From assembly GCA_025558095.1 (NCBI GenBank), contig JAIVFI010000025.1, positions 496,001 through 560,000 on the forward strand: 64,000 nt of DNA, in the 5' to 3' direction. The translations under genes were made by a program, and so were the position numbers. This document shows, piece after piece, positions 53,301 through 62,520 of this stretch. A model generated the notes under the pieces. It had not been told where the DNA came from and searched no databases. It saw only the letters and a list, made by a program, of their open reading frames with translations. Source of the DNA: Hyaloraphidium curvatum. Lineage: Eukaryota > Monoblepharomycota > Hyaloraphidiomycetes > Hyaloraphidiales > Hyaloraphidiaceae. The stretch's first letter is position 1; each line of letters starts with the position of its first letter.

Positions 53301-55660
53301 CATGTTCCCTGCCGGCTTATCCTTCCCTTTTCCATGATCAGAACCTGGTCGGCATCCTTCACGAACTGCAGCTGGTGTGTCACGATGATGACAGTTTTCC
53401 CCTTGGTAGCGACGAGATCCCGTAATGTAGCCCAGAGGTGCTTCGCGACCCTGGAATCGACGGCCGAAAGTGGATCATCCAAAAGGTAAAGATCCGGGTC
53501 TGCATAAATGGCTCGAGCAAGGGCCGTTCGGGCTCGCTGGCCTCCGGAGAGCACGACACCCCTATCGCCAATGACGGTGTCCTTGCCGTTCGGCAGAATC
53601 TCCAAATCTCTAGTCATGGCCGCCATCTCGACTGTTTCCGCGAAACGCTTCTCGTCGTACGGCAAACCGAACAGGATGTTGTCCATGACCGTCCCGTTCG
53701 TGATCCAGGGCGATTGGGTGGCCAGCGCGATCGACCGAGCTCCGACCAGGACCGATCCTTTCGTGAGACTCATTTCCGAGAGCAGGGCGAGGAGCAACGA
53801 CGACTTTCCGGCACCGACCGGGCCCACAATCGCCGTCGTCGTGCCGCGCTTGACCACGAAATCGATGGATTCGAGGGAGAACGCCCGCGCCGTGACGGCC
53901 ACCTCGTCAACTGTCGAACTGCCATCTCCCGACTCGGGACCCTCCGTTTCGTCCTCCGAAGAAGAAGCTCCGTCGGGTCGAGGGTCCGAAACCTTGGAGA
54001 CGTCCTTCATCTCCATGGCCCCGTCCTTTGGATGACCGTTCGCCGCCGGCTCGGAAACGGCGGCACTCGTGGACGCCTGGTCCGAGGCCCACGAAAAGCT
54101 GGCTTCCCGCACCGACACCAGAACCTCACTGCCGGCCTTATGACCCAAAAGCCGAGCAATCTCGGCGCGGTCCTTTTCCGGATCGTGCTCCGTGTTGGAC
54201 ATTTCGGGCAGCGAAAGGAACTCCGAAATGCGAGCGACAGACACGTTCGACTCCGACAGAAACTGCACGGCCTTCGAAAAGAAGTTGGAAAGTGTGAGGC
54301 GCACGATGTTGAAGAGGTAGATGGTGACGAAGACGCGGTCCGCCGTGAACGTGTTGCCTGCAAGCACTCTGTAAGCGATTGCCAAGCACGAGTTCGATCA
54401 GATCCGACGTACCAAGAGCCCAGTAGGTACCGAAAGTCGCAAGACTCGTCAAGGAGGGCGTGACGATGTACATGGCCTGAAATCAAGGAATCAGAGGCCT
54501 GCTTTCCGCAGATAAGTCGGACATCGACATACCTCGTTGAGAGCGCGCAGGACACTGGCTTTCCGGATGTAGCTGATTTCAGCGTTCCGTAGCTCAGAAA
54601 TCTTGTCTTTCATGGCCTCTTCCCAGCCATAGAGCTTGTGCGGGATGTCAGCAAACTTCATGGGAAACCATGTTCTACCGGAACCGACCTTGACAACCTG
54701 AATGCCAGCAAGCGCGTCCGAGATGTTCTTGATCCGTTCGTCACGCTCCCTCACCGTGTCGCGCCTAAGAGCCCCGAATCGCTTGGCAAAGAACGACTGC
54801 AGTGGGATCGACAGGAACAGGATTGCAAACCCCACGAGCGAGCTGACACCGATCAAGAGGTACATGATGACAACGCTGATAGCGGCCTCCAAGGGCCCGA
54901 GGAGGATGAAGAAAGCAAACGGGGCGGCTTCCTCGAAGCGCTGGGTGTCGTTCGCCGTCAGGTTCGTGATGTAGCCCGTGCTGGACGTGTGCGTAATTGA
55001 AAGGCGGAGGCACTTGCGGTAGATGGTCGAGATGAAGCCGACCCGCATCCTGAATCCGACCCTCATCGACAGAAAGAACAGCACGTGGTGGAGGAACGCG
55101 TGCCAAACGACCGTCAACGAAAGGAGGCCGGCCCAAAGGTACCCCGAGTTGTCGCTCACGCCTGCCGTCCAGGCCATGAACCAGCGAACGAGGGCTCCGA
55201 GCAGCAGAGCCTCGAGAATCTTTGCGACCGTCTCGGCGGCAGCTGCCAGCGTCGCCCAGAAGTACTCGAGGCCAAAGATCCGGAGCATGACGTACAGCAG
55301 CGCCGCCTTGGGCGTCCTCGGCTGCCGTCCCGCGGCCTCATCGCGCTTCATCCTCTCCTGCTCCGCCGCCCATTCCCGCAGGATCCACGAAGACAGGACG
55401 TCGGCAGAATCCCGTGCCTCCGCAGCCGGAAAGTCCGAGTCCTCCAGCGCCGTCCCTTTCCGCGCCCGCCTGTTGGCCTCGATGATGATCCATTGCGGGT
55501 ACGAGTACGTAAGGTAGACCACGAGCCACCGTAGAGGCAGGAAGAGCTGCTGCAGCGCCGACAGCGGGTCCCCCAGCTTCCATTTCAAGAAGCTGACATA
55601 AGAGCTGTAGTCCGCGCCCCAGTACGGCCGTGTGGCCGGTTTCTCCGGCGCTCCGCTCAT
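50304..55660 (-). CDS. ABCC (MRP)-type full ABC transporter
   Basis: ATP-driven exporter of conjugates or organic anions, in the plasma or vacuolar membrane. Fifteen exons on the minus strand: 55660-54533, 54476-54413, 54366-52758, 52692-52527, 52465-52362, 52302-52245, 52189-52035, 51984-51816, 51759-51554, 51497-51341, 51286-51222, 51166-51061, 51001-50951, 50895-50795, 50739-50304. All joins keep frame, giving 1,524 residues. Two TMD-NBD halves without the long MRP1 TMD0. NBD1: GPVGAGKSS (~581), [27 protein letters not shown]2: GRTGAGKSS (~1,219, split by an intron), VPQEPYL, the MRP-style [14 protein letters not shown] signature, then DEVGANID where DEATANID is usual, so the Walker B Glu is kept. 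An acidic linker (SDSEETDE) joins the halves. Four introns use GTTCGT donors. Confidence 0.92.
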
Positions 55661-55821
55661 ATCCGGAGCGGCTCCGGCCAGACGAGGCGGGTGGAGAAGC
55701 CGATGGATCTTGGATCAACCGCGAGTGAGCCGCCGTCCGGCCGTGTCAACAACCCCACAATCCCGTCGCGTGTCCCCCGGATTCCGAGCTTTGGAGGTTC
55801 TTCCGGGCCCTCGAAGACGCG

Positions 55822-56988
55822 ATGAACGTGCCGATCTTTGACTGGAAGGAGCTGCAATACCGCTCGGACCTCCGACCGGGGCTGCGGAAGGCGGTCGTCG
55901 ACACGGGCTACCTCTACCTCGTCCGGCACGGGATTCCGACCGACCTGCTCGCGTCTCTCGCGGACTGCACGCGTGCGGTGTTTGCCATTCCCATGGAGGA
56001 GAAGCTGCGGACGGACATTGCCAACAGCCCCCACTTCTACGGCTTCAACCCGATGGTCTCCGTCCTCACGCAGAGCAGGCCTGACGTGAGGGAGCACTTT
56101 GATTTCGGGGACGACAGGCCGTCTGCGTGGACCGAGGGGCAGGATCTGTGGCGGCGGATGAGGCCGGGGCCGAACCAGTGGCCGTCGCATCCGGGATTGC
56201 CGCCAGAGTTTCGCGCGACCGTGCTGAGCTACTTGGAGCACATGGCAAACTTGGCGAGGGAGTTCACGCGTGTGCTGGCGCTTTCCTTGGGGTTGTCTGC
56301 CGACGCGTTTGATTCGCTCGAGGGCGGCGGCCGGATCAAGCTGTGCCGTTACCCTGGGCTAGATGAGATCGAGGCCGACGTCAGGCAAAGGTTGACGGTG
56401 AAGGGGTCCCACATTCGATCCGGATTGAACATCGTGGACGAGGATGTTGTTCTCGGAGTCGGCGAGCATCGCGACGCGTGGTTGACGTTCACACTCGGGG
56501 TTCCTGCCCGGGATACCGCCGGCAAGGCAACCGACAAGGGCCTATCCGGCCTCCAGATCCGCCAGTCGCCCGACGATCCCTTTACCCCCGTGCCCGACAT
56601 TCCGGACGGGTGCGACGACCCCTTCCCGCTGATCGTCAACTTCGGCCACCTTTTCACGCGGCTCACCCACGGCTGCGTCAGCGCCACGCTGCACCGCGTG
56701 GTCCTCGGTAACACGGCACGGTACAGTGTGCCGTACTTTGCCGACATCGACTTCGAGGCGGACCTGTCGCTGGGCTGGCACATTGGCCGCGAGGCGGACG
56801 CGGACGGGGATGATGGGGGCAAGCAATCGGGGCCTCCTCCTCCTCCGCCGCCTGGACAGCCCCCGGTTCACATTGGGGAAGCGTACCTGGTCAACCGATG
56901 CCGTTCGCACCAACGGGTCGGGTGGAGGTGGTATCCGCAGCTTATGGAATGGCTTCAGAGAACGAACCAGCTCGGCGACGCGGCTTGA
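55822..56988 (+). CDS. 2-oxoglutarate/Fe(II) oxygenase, IPNS-like
   Basis: Single exon, 388 residues. N-terminal DIOX_N part (VPIFDWKEL, DTGYLYLVRHGIP, AVFAIPMEEKL) and the jelly-roll iron core: His-x-Asp in GEHRDAWLTFTL, the distal His in TLHRVVLGNTARYSVPYF, and Arg-x-Ser of the same stretch for 2-oxoglutarate. A Gly/Pro loop (PPPPPPPG) near residue 340 and an acidic insert are extra. The family hydroxylates or oxidatively cyclises small molecules. The gene is divergent from the ABCC transporter with 161 bp between ATGs, suggesting coupled expression. Confidence 0.87.
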   Translation: MNVPIFDWKELQYRSDLRPGLRKAVVDTGYLYLVRHGIPTDLLASLADCTRAVFAIPMEEKLRTDIANSPHFYGFNPMVSVLTQSRPDVREHFDFGDDRPSAWTEGQDLWRRMRPGPNQWPSHPGLPPEFRATVLSYLEHMANLAREFTRVLALSLGLSADAFDSLEGGGRIKLCRYPGLDEIEADVRQRLTVKGSHIRSGLNIVDEDVVLGVGEHRDAWLTFTLGVPARDTAGKATDKGLSGLQIRQSPDDPFTPVPDIPDGCDDPFPLIVNFGHLFTRLTHGCVSATLHRVVLGNTARYSVPYFADIDFEADLSLGWHIGREADADGDDGGKQSGPPPPPPPGQPPVHIGEAYLVNRCRSHQRVGWRWYPQLMEWLQRTNQLGDAA

Positions 56989-57073
56989 AAAGGGATCGTG
57001 TTGAGGAGAATACAGAACGTCCCATAACATGCCATCCCTGAGGCACCAGTCCAGAAGTCGCACCGTGCCCTCT

Positions 57074-57550
57074 TCAAAGCCCGTGGTTCTTTTTCAGGTG
57101 CTCCAGGAAGGCCTCCGATGCCTTGGTCACCTGCTTGAAGTTGATCTCGAACCCCTCAGGCCCGCCGTAGTATGGATCCTCGACGATCCCGACGTCGCCG
57201 TACTTGCCAAAGAGATCCAGCTTCGCCTTTGCCTCCTTCGGCGCGATCCGCCGCGCGTTCGACACGTTCTCCGTGTCCATCGCCAGGATATAGTCGAATT
57301 CCTCAAAGTCCCGCGGCTTCAGCTGCCGCGCGCGGTGGTCCACGGGCACCCCGTGCCGGCGGCACGTCTCTGCGCTGCGCGGGTCCGGGGACGAGCCGAT
57401 GTGGTACCCCGCCGTGCCCGCGCTGTCCACCTTGATCCGGTCCGACAGCCCGCGCTTGCGGACCATATCGGCGAACACGGCCTCGCACATCGGGGAGCGG
57501 CAGATGTTGCCCAGGCAGATGAAGAGGACCTTGATCGGCGGGTCCCCCAT
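57074..57550 (-). CDS. low-molecular-weight protein tyrosine phosphatase
   Basis: Single exon, 158 residues, the normal length for the ACP1/Ltp1/Stp1 family. The active-site loop CLGNICRSP is at residues 12-20 (Cys12, Arg18), right after the first beta strand IKVLFI. The general-acid Asp lies in EDPYYGG near residue 126. All catalytic residues are intact. Cytosolic removal of phosphate from tyrosine or small acyl phosphates is expected. Its promoter is shared within 241 bp with the divergent cupin gene. Confidence 0.95.
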   Translation of the reverse strand: MGDPPIKVLFICLGNICRSPMCEAVFADMVRKRGLSDRIKVDSAGTAGYHIGSSPDPRSAETCRRHGVPVDHRARQLKPRDFEEFDYILAMDTENVSNARRIAPKEAKAKLDLFGKYGDVGIVEDPYYGGPEGFEINFKQVTKASEAFLEHLKKNHGL

Positions 57551-57791
57551 CGCGGTCCGAAGCGTCCGGGAAAGGAAGAGGCGATTAAAAAAATCGACGC
57601 AGGTCGCAGAAAGTCCGCCTTCGAAGAAGACAACGCGGCCGGACGCGTCGCGTTGTTGTCAAGTTGAACGGCGTTGCGCGCTCAGTCCGCGCCGCCGCCG
57701 CGGGTAAAGACCCGCTCCGCTCCGTCTCCCGCTCCGGAGCTCGAACCTCCCTTCTTTCCAGAGGAAATTGATCTACTCGCCCTCCTTTGCC

Positions 57792-58202
57792 ATGTCCTCC
57801 CCCTCCGCCCCCGCGATGGGCTTCGCCCGCGCTCCCTCGATCCGCGGCCCCCTCCCCGCGACCCCCGGCGCCCCGGGCCGCAACCCCACCGGGATCTCGG
57901 CCTTCGCCAACGACGGCTTCTCCGCCGGCATCTGGGAGTCGGACCCGTACAAGGTTGATCTGGACGGCTACCCGGTGACCGAAGCGATGCACATATTGGA
58001 AGGGGAGATCGTGGTGACGCCCAAAGGCGGGCAGCCGGAGAGTTTTGGGCCTGGGGACTACTTTGTGCTCCCAAAGGGCTGGGTGGGGAGGTGGGTCGTG
58101 TGCGCGCTGCTTGAAAGGAAGCTGCTGATGCGCCGCCGCGCGTTGGGAAGGTTCGAGGTGACCAAGAAGGTCAGGAAGGTGTACGCCATCTCCAAGCTCT
58201 AA
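57792..58202 (+). CDS. small cupin protein (DUF861/EutQ-like)
   Basis: An in-frame intron 58092-58151 (60 bases, GTGGGT...AAG) is likely because its removal joins PKGWVGR directly to FEVTKKVRKVYAI, the usual end of this family. The spliced protein has 116 residues. Cupin motifs are TEAMHILEGEIVVTPKGG and FGPGDYFVLPKGW. Related proteins are small metal-binding cupins of unknown or ureidoglycine-related function. The first metal motif has a single His, so catalytic capacity is unclear. Tail-to-tail with the SDR gene, 55 bp apart. Confidence 0.85.
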   Translation: MSSPSAPAMGFARAPSIRGPLPATPGAPGRNPTGISAFANDGFSAGIWESDPYKVDLDGYPVTEAMHILEGEIVVTPKGGQPESFGPGDYFVLPKGWVGRWVVCALLERKLLMRRRALGRFEVTKKVRKVYAISKL

Positions 58203-58257
58203 TTCCCAAAGGCATGGGTCCCACGATTGTATTGCGTTCATTGGAGCACGTTGCCCA

Positions 58258-59076
58258 TCACTTGGGCGCGATCTTGCCCGCCACCGCGTACGGGAACTCC
58301 TTGAGCGAGCTCCCGCCGTCCACCACCAGCGACGTCCCGTTGCAGAACTTGGCCGCGGGCGTGGCGAAGAACAGCATCGCGTCGGCGATCCACTTGGGGT
58401 CGCCGCCCTTGCCGCTCGGGATCTCGACCTCGAACTTCGCCAGGTCCTCGGCCGAAAGAAGGCCGTGGATGCCTTCGGTCAGCACGAGTCCCGGCTCGAC
58501 ACAGTTCACGTTGATGCCCCAAGGCGCGAGCTCCATCGCCAGGCCCTTGACCAGGCCGTTCACCCCGCCCTTGGAGGCGGCGTAGGCGGTCAGGTCCTGC
58601 GTGGTGACCTTGTTGCCTGTGACCGACGAGGTTATGACGATCTTGCCGGACCGCTGCTGCTTGAAGTGCGGCGCAAACGCGCGGCAGATCCGGAAGGCCG
58701 ACTTGAGGTTGAGCGTGTGCACGCGGTCCCACATCTCGTCCGTCGTGTCCTCCAGCGACGCCGAGGGGTAGATACCCGCACAGAGGAACAGGGCATCCGC
58801 GCGGCCGAACTTTTCGATGCACGATTTAAGAATCCTGTCCCCAGCATCGGGAAGCGTGATGTCCAGGGCCAAGCTCTCGGCGCGGACCTCCCCGGCCTTG
58901 GCCACCTCCGCTACGGCCTTCTCGGCGCCCGCAGCGTTGAGATCGACGAGCAGCACCTCGGCGCCGGCCTGCGCGGCGGCGAGCGCGACGGCCTTGCCGA
59001 CGCCCTGCGCGGAGCCGGTAACGACGGCGACGGTGCCGGCGAGCGCGCGGCCGAAGGATTCGTGGGAGGGAGGCAT
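58258..59076 (-). CDS. classical SDR oxidoreductase
   Basis: Single exon, 272 residues. Cofactor motif VTGSAQGVGKAVA at about 18-30, LFLCAGIYPS in place of NNAG, catalytic Ser in ITSSVTG and the active pair YAASK, then LAMELAPWGINVNCVEPG. Asp in LLVDLN after strand 2 predicts NAD(H) preference. Substrate unknown; 3-oxoacyl or polyol dehydrogenases share this layout. ATG was chosen as the first one ahead of the Rossmann fold. Confidence 0.9.
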   Translation of the reverse strand: MPPSHESFGRALAGTVAVVTGSAQGVGKAVALAAAQAGAEVLLVDLNAAGAEKAVAEVAKAGEVRAESLALDITLPDAGDRILKSCIEKFGRADALFLCAGIYPSASLEDTTDEMWDRVHTLNLKSAFRICRAFAPHFKQQRSGKIVITSSVTGNKVTTQDLTAYAASKGGVNGLVKGLAMELAPWGINVNCVEPGLVLTEGIHGLLSAEDLAKFEVEIPSGKGGDPKWIADAMLFFATPAAKFCNGTSLVVDGGSSLKEFPYAVAGKIAPK

Positions 59077-60126
59077 ATCTGTTCGGGGATGAGGTGAGGC
59101 GGGGACGGCGGGGCGAGGGGACGGGCGCGTACCGAGAAAGCAGGAACACGGAGAAGCAGCCGGAAAAGGCGAACGACAGGCCGGATTGCGATTGGCGCGC
59201 GGGGCGGAAGGTTGGCGCACGCGATCGAGAGCGATCGGTGTCCCCCGCGCGGACGTGGCGGCGCCTATATCAAACCCTCCCCATCGCCGCACACCTTAAA
59301 AAAGATTCGACATCTAGGGGCGAACAATGGAGCAGATGGTGGATGGCGGAATGAGCTGGGCTGTCGACAAAAGGGACGGCGAAGGGGGAGGGGGCGGCAG
59401 AGGGCACCTGAGAGGCGGAAGTGAGCCGCCGAGCTGGTCGAGCTCGTTTTCGGGAAAGTGGTGGGAGATTGAGATCATGGCTTCGCGTGCTGTGCAGAGA
59501 GGGCTTGCGGGACCGGACCACGACGGGGACGGGGCTGGAAGGTGCCCGAGGGGAGGGGGACGCCGTCCGGCACCCTTTCCAAAGGATGAAACAGCTGCGT
59601 CCGGCAGCCGCGACATCAACGGACCTGCGGAGCGACGGAACGTCCCTGGCAGTAGCGCATAAACCGCCTGGCCCCGGGCGGCCGGGGGTAGCCGCCCGCC
59701 CCCTTGTGGAAGCCCGCCCGAGGTGCCGGACGCCGCGGCCGCCCGGGGGAGAGTCGATCCGGGCGTACCGGAAATTCGCCGACCATCGTCGGGCCCGTGC
59801 GGCCGCGCCGACACCGGTCGGCCATCGGACGGGATTCGGCTCTGGAACCCCTTCTGGACGACGCCGTCCCTAAGGGCCTGGGATGACCTATTTTGGGGAC
59901 CGCGGAAAGGTGCGTGCCCCAGCCCCTCGGGATGCCTGAGCCCCGAAGCGGTGCCCGCCTTAAGCTCCGATAGATCAACACCGCGCGCTGTTGCATTGCC
60001 GGCGCGGGCACGCGGCCATTCAGCCCCGGCGGGGTACCAATTTTGGCTCGCAGGCTTAGCTGACGTTCTCGCCGGGCCGACCCCCCACCAGCCCGTCATT
60101 CTTACTCAATCGTGCGGCCTCCGCAG
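59077..60126. other. intergenic, 1 kb, no gene seen
   Basis: Between two divergent genes. A ~260-codon minus-strand frame here has Arg/Gly/Pro composition expected from random GC-rich sequence and no domain. No tRNA, tandem repeat or palindrome was found by eye. Confidence 0.4.
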
Positions 60127-60960
60127 ATGTGCGCGACGCCGGATCCCCCCGCGATGGGGCCGCCGGCGCAGCGCGACTGCACGTTCGTGCGGGGGCTGAT
60201 CGGCGCGGGCGACGGCGAGGCGGGGGCCGAGCCGTGGTCGGCGTCGGTGGGGTCGGCGTCGTCCCTCGCCGGGTCGGACGCCACGCTGTGCGCTCTCGAG
60301 GCGCCGCAGTGGGGCGCCTGGGCCGCGCTGCCGACCAGGGGGTGCGGCGACTGCGCAAAAGTCGCCCAGGACGGGCAGGGACTGTGCTGGTCGTGCCTCG
60401 TTGCTGCGGACTCCGATGCCAGCGACACCGAGCACAACCCCGACAGCGCCGACGACGCCGGCGACGAGCACATCCACGATCCCGGCGGGCACGCCCGGCC
60501 GCACTGGACCGGCCTCCCCACCGCCCTCCCCGCCTCCTCCCCCACCCGCGAGTCGCTCCCCCGCTCGCCCCTGGGCACCCCGTCCCTCCCGCCCGCCTCG
60601 CGCCTCGGGCTGCTGCCTCCCGTCGCTCCCAAGGACTCGTTCTCCTTCCCCCGCCCCTCCCCCGCGCGCACCGATCTCCCCCGCCGGCCCTCCGATCCAG
60701 GCCGCCCGCGCACCGTCTCCTTCGCCGAAGCCGTCTCGTGCTTCGAGACGTGGGGCAAGGACGAGTACCTCCGCGCAAAGACCCCCGAGCAGCCGGACTA
60801 TGGCGGGGGGGAAGAGGCCGAGTGGGAAGCCGCGCCGCTCGTGCCTGTGCTGCCCACGGTGCACCTGCCCGCGAGGGCCGCGCCGCCCCCGGTGCAGTCC
60901 CCGCCGAACCCCAAACCCAGGGGTCTGATGCCCAGCCTGCGGAACATGCTGAGGGTGTGA
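60127..60960 (+). CDS. unknown protein with zinc-knuckle and PP1-like motif
   Basis: Single exon, 277 residues, first ATG. A CxxC pair (CGDC, then CWSC, spaced 15 residues apart) near 70-90 could bind zinc. The middle is Pro/Ser-rich and disordered. Near residue 200 is RTVSFAEAVSCFETWGKDEY, where R-x-V-x-F fits a PP1-docking motif; similar VSF...ETW...EY segments occur in several fungal proteins. The end is again Pro-rich (NPKPRGLMPSLRNMLRV). No enzyme domain. A regulatory scaffold is possible but unproven. Confidence 0.6.
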   Translation: MCATPDPPAMGPPAQRDCTFVRGLIGAGDGEAGAEPWSASVGSASSLAGSDATLCALEAPQWGAWAALPTRGCGDCAKVAQDGQGLCWSCLVAADSDASDTEHNPDSADDAGDEHIHDPGGHARPHWTGLPTALPASSPTRESLPRSPLGTPSLPPASRLGLLPPVAPKDSFSFPRPSPARTDLPRRPSDPGRPRTVSFAEAVSCFETWGKDEYLRAKTPEQPDYGGGEEAEWEAAPLVPVLPTVHLPARAAPPPVQSPPNPKPRGLMPSLRNMLRV

Positions 60961-61479
60961 TGCGCCGAAGTTGATGCGAAGATTGGGCTCCTTGACTGTT
61001 TCGGGACAAGTAATTTGGGAGATGTGGATGCGAGGTCGGGCCCAAGGAGACATGTACATATGCGAGCGGGCCGGGGCGAGGACTGATGCATGGTGGTGAT
61101 CGTATCGGGAAGTTTTATTGTCTGTGTCTATAGATGATGATCGGCTCTCTCCGGATGATGTTGTGGCACATGGCGTTCGGAGTGGATATCGTGCACGCCG
61201 CTTTCGATGGACACCCTGCCGCACCGCTTCGTCGTGCATCGGTCCACGTCGTGAAGTTTACGGGCAATCACGTTGGGAGGGATGCGGCGCGGACCGGGGA
61301 ACGAAGGGGAGGAGAGCGGGTCGCCACGTCACCGGCTCCTTCTGCTTCGAAATCCGTTCAGCGACGCCGGCATCGGCAGGCTCCGCGGTCTTACTCACTC
61401 GGAGAGAAAGATTCCACATGCAAGTTGTGCGCGCTGGCTGTCGGCTCGCGTGCAGGGAGACGTGCATGACAATCCCTCA

Positions 61480-62520
61480 GTCGGCCCGCTTCCTTTCGAT
61501 TCGGCCGCGGGTGGGGTCCGCCCTGCGATGAAGAACAAGCTCCCCTCGCTCTTCCACCGCAAGGAAAAGGGCGCGGACCCCGCTCAGACGGCGCCGCCCG
61601 TCCGCGGGGCCGGGCCGCCGGCCTCTGCCCCGGCGATCCCGCGGCGCCAGCCATCGCCGGCCGAATCGCCCGAACCGTCCGACGACGGGGCACCGGCCGA
61701 CTACATGAAGCCAATAGGAGGGCGTCCGGTGCCCGTTGCCAGGCATCTCGCGCTGCAGAGGGCGCGCGATGCGCTGCCCGGCGTGGACGTGCTGGCCGAG
61801 GCGTTCGGCATCCTCGTTGAACGCTCCGTAGCTCTCCATGATGGCCGGAACAAGGCGCGCGGGGCCAACCAAAGCGAGTTGCCATCCAGCCTGGTACTTC
61901 ATCACCTTCCGGTTTCGGGCTTCCCCGGCGGCGTGGAGCGGCATTGTGCGGCACTCGGGGGTGGTCCCTTTAGGTGCGTGATGGAGACGTCGACGAATAG
62001 GCGCTCGTTGGTGAGGGAGTTGGCGATCAGGAGGTCTGCCCGATTCTGCTCCGCCGAAGAAGGGCTGCCAGCAGGTCCCGAAGCGCGTGGGGTTGCAGGT
62101 GGTGCTTTCTGGGCCCGGAGGATACCTTCCGAGGCGAGGTTGTGCAGTCGCCGCTCGTCCGCGTACGCTGGAACAGCGCACCCTAAGGCGAAGGAGGCCG
62201 CGCCATTAAGCAGGCGCAGGCCTCGGGCAACGCGCCCGATAGGAGGTCCGCAAACTCCCACGAGGTTGGGCTCGAGCTTGGCGTGGCGCCTACCACGTAA
62301 CCTCTGGAATGGACCCGCTGCTGGAGCTGTCGCCGCCGCGAAGCCCACCCGTCGCAGGCAGCGACTTTTCGCCCGAGGAGTGGCTCGCGCTGCTGCCGTC
62401 CGCGCCTCCGGACCTGGGACCACTGCGGCTCGCGCCGGGAACGGAGCCGACCGAGGATCCCCGCGCCGCCGCCCTGCGCAAGGAACGGCCGCTGACGCGC
62501 TCGGCGCTGCTGTCGGGGCT
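61480..62520 (-). pseudogene. retrotransposon reverse-transcriptase-end remnant
   Basis: Two minus-strand frames carry pieces that resemble the C-terminal part of chytrid/oomycete-type LINE or DIRS polyproteins: ADERRLHNLASEG, NRADLLIANS, LFVDVSITHLKGP and AAQCRSTPP in one frame (about 62200-61900), then YQAGWQLALVGP...MESYGAFNEDAERLG in another (about 61890-61780). The jump between frames and the absence of upstream reverse-transcriptase motifs indicate a short, broken copy. No terminal repeat or poly-A was seen. The identification rests on a remembered pattern, so it is tentative. A plus-strand frame opposite this region is a by-product. Confidence 0.45.

Noticed and set aside
59314-60099. 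261-codon minus-strand frame in the 1-kb gap
   Set aside because: No start context, no domain, composition expected from GC-rich non-coding DNA.
61528-61710. Short plus-strand peptide starting MKNKLPSLFHRKEKG
   Set aside because: It looks like a plausible N-terminus, but no splice partner or stop consistent with a complete gene was found, so it is mentioned only as a possible truncated exon.
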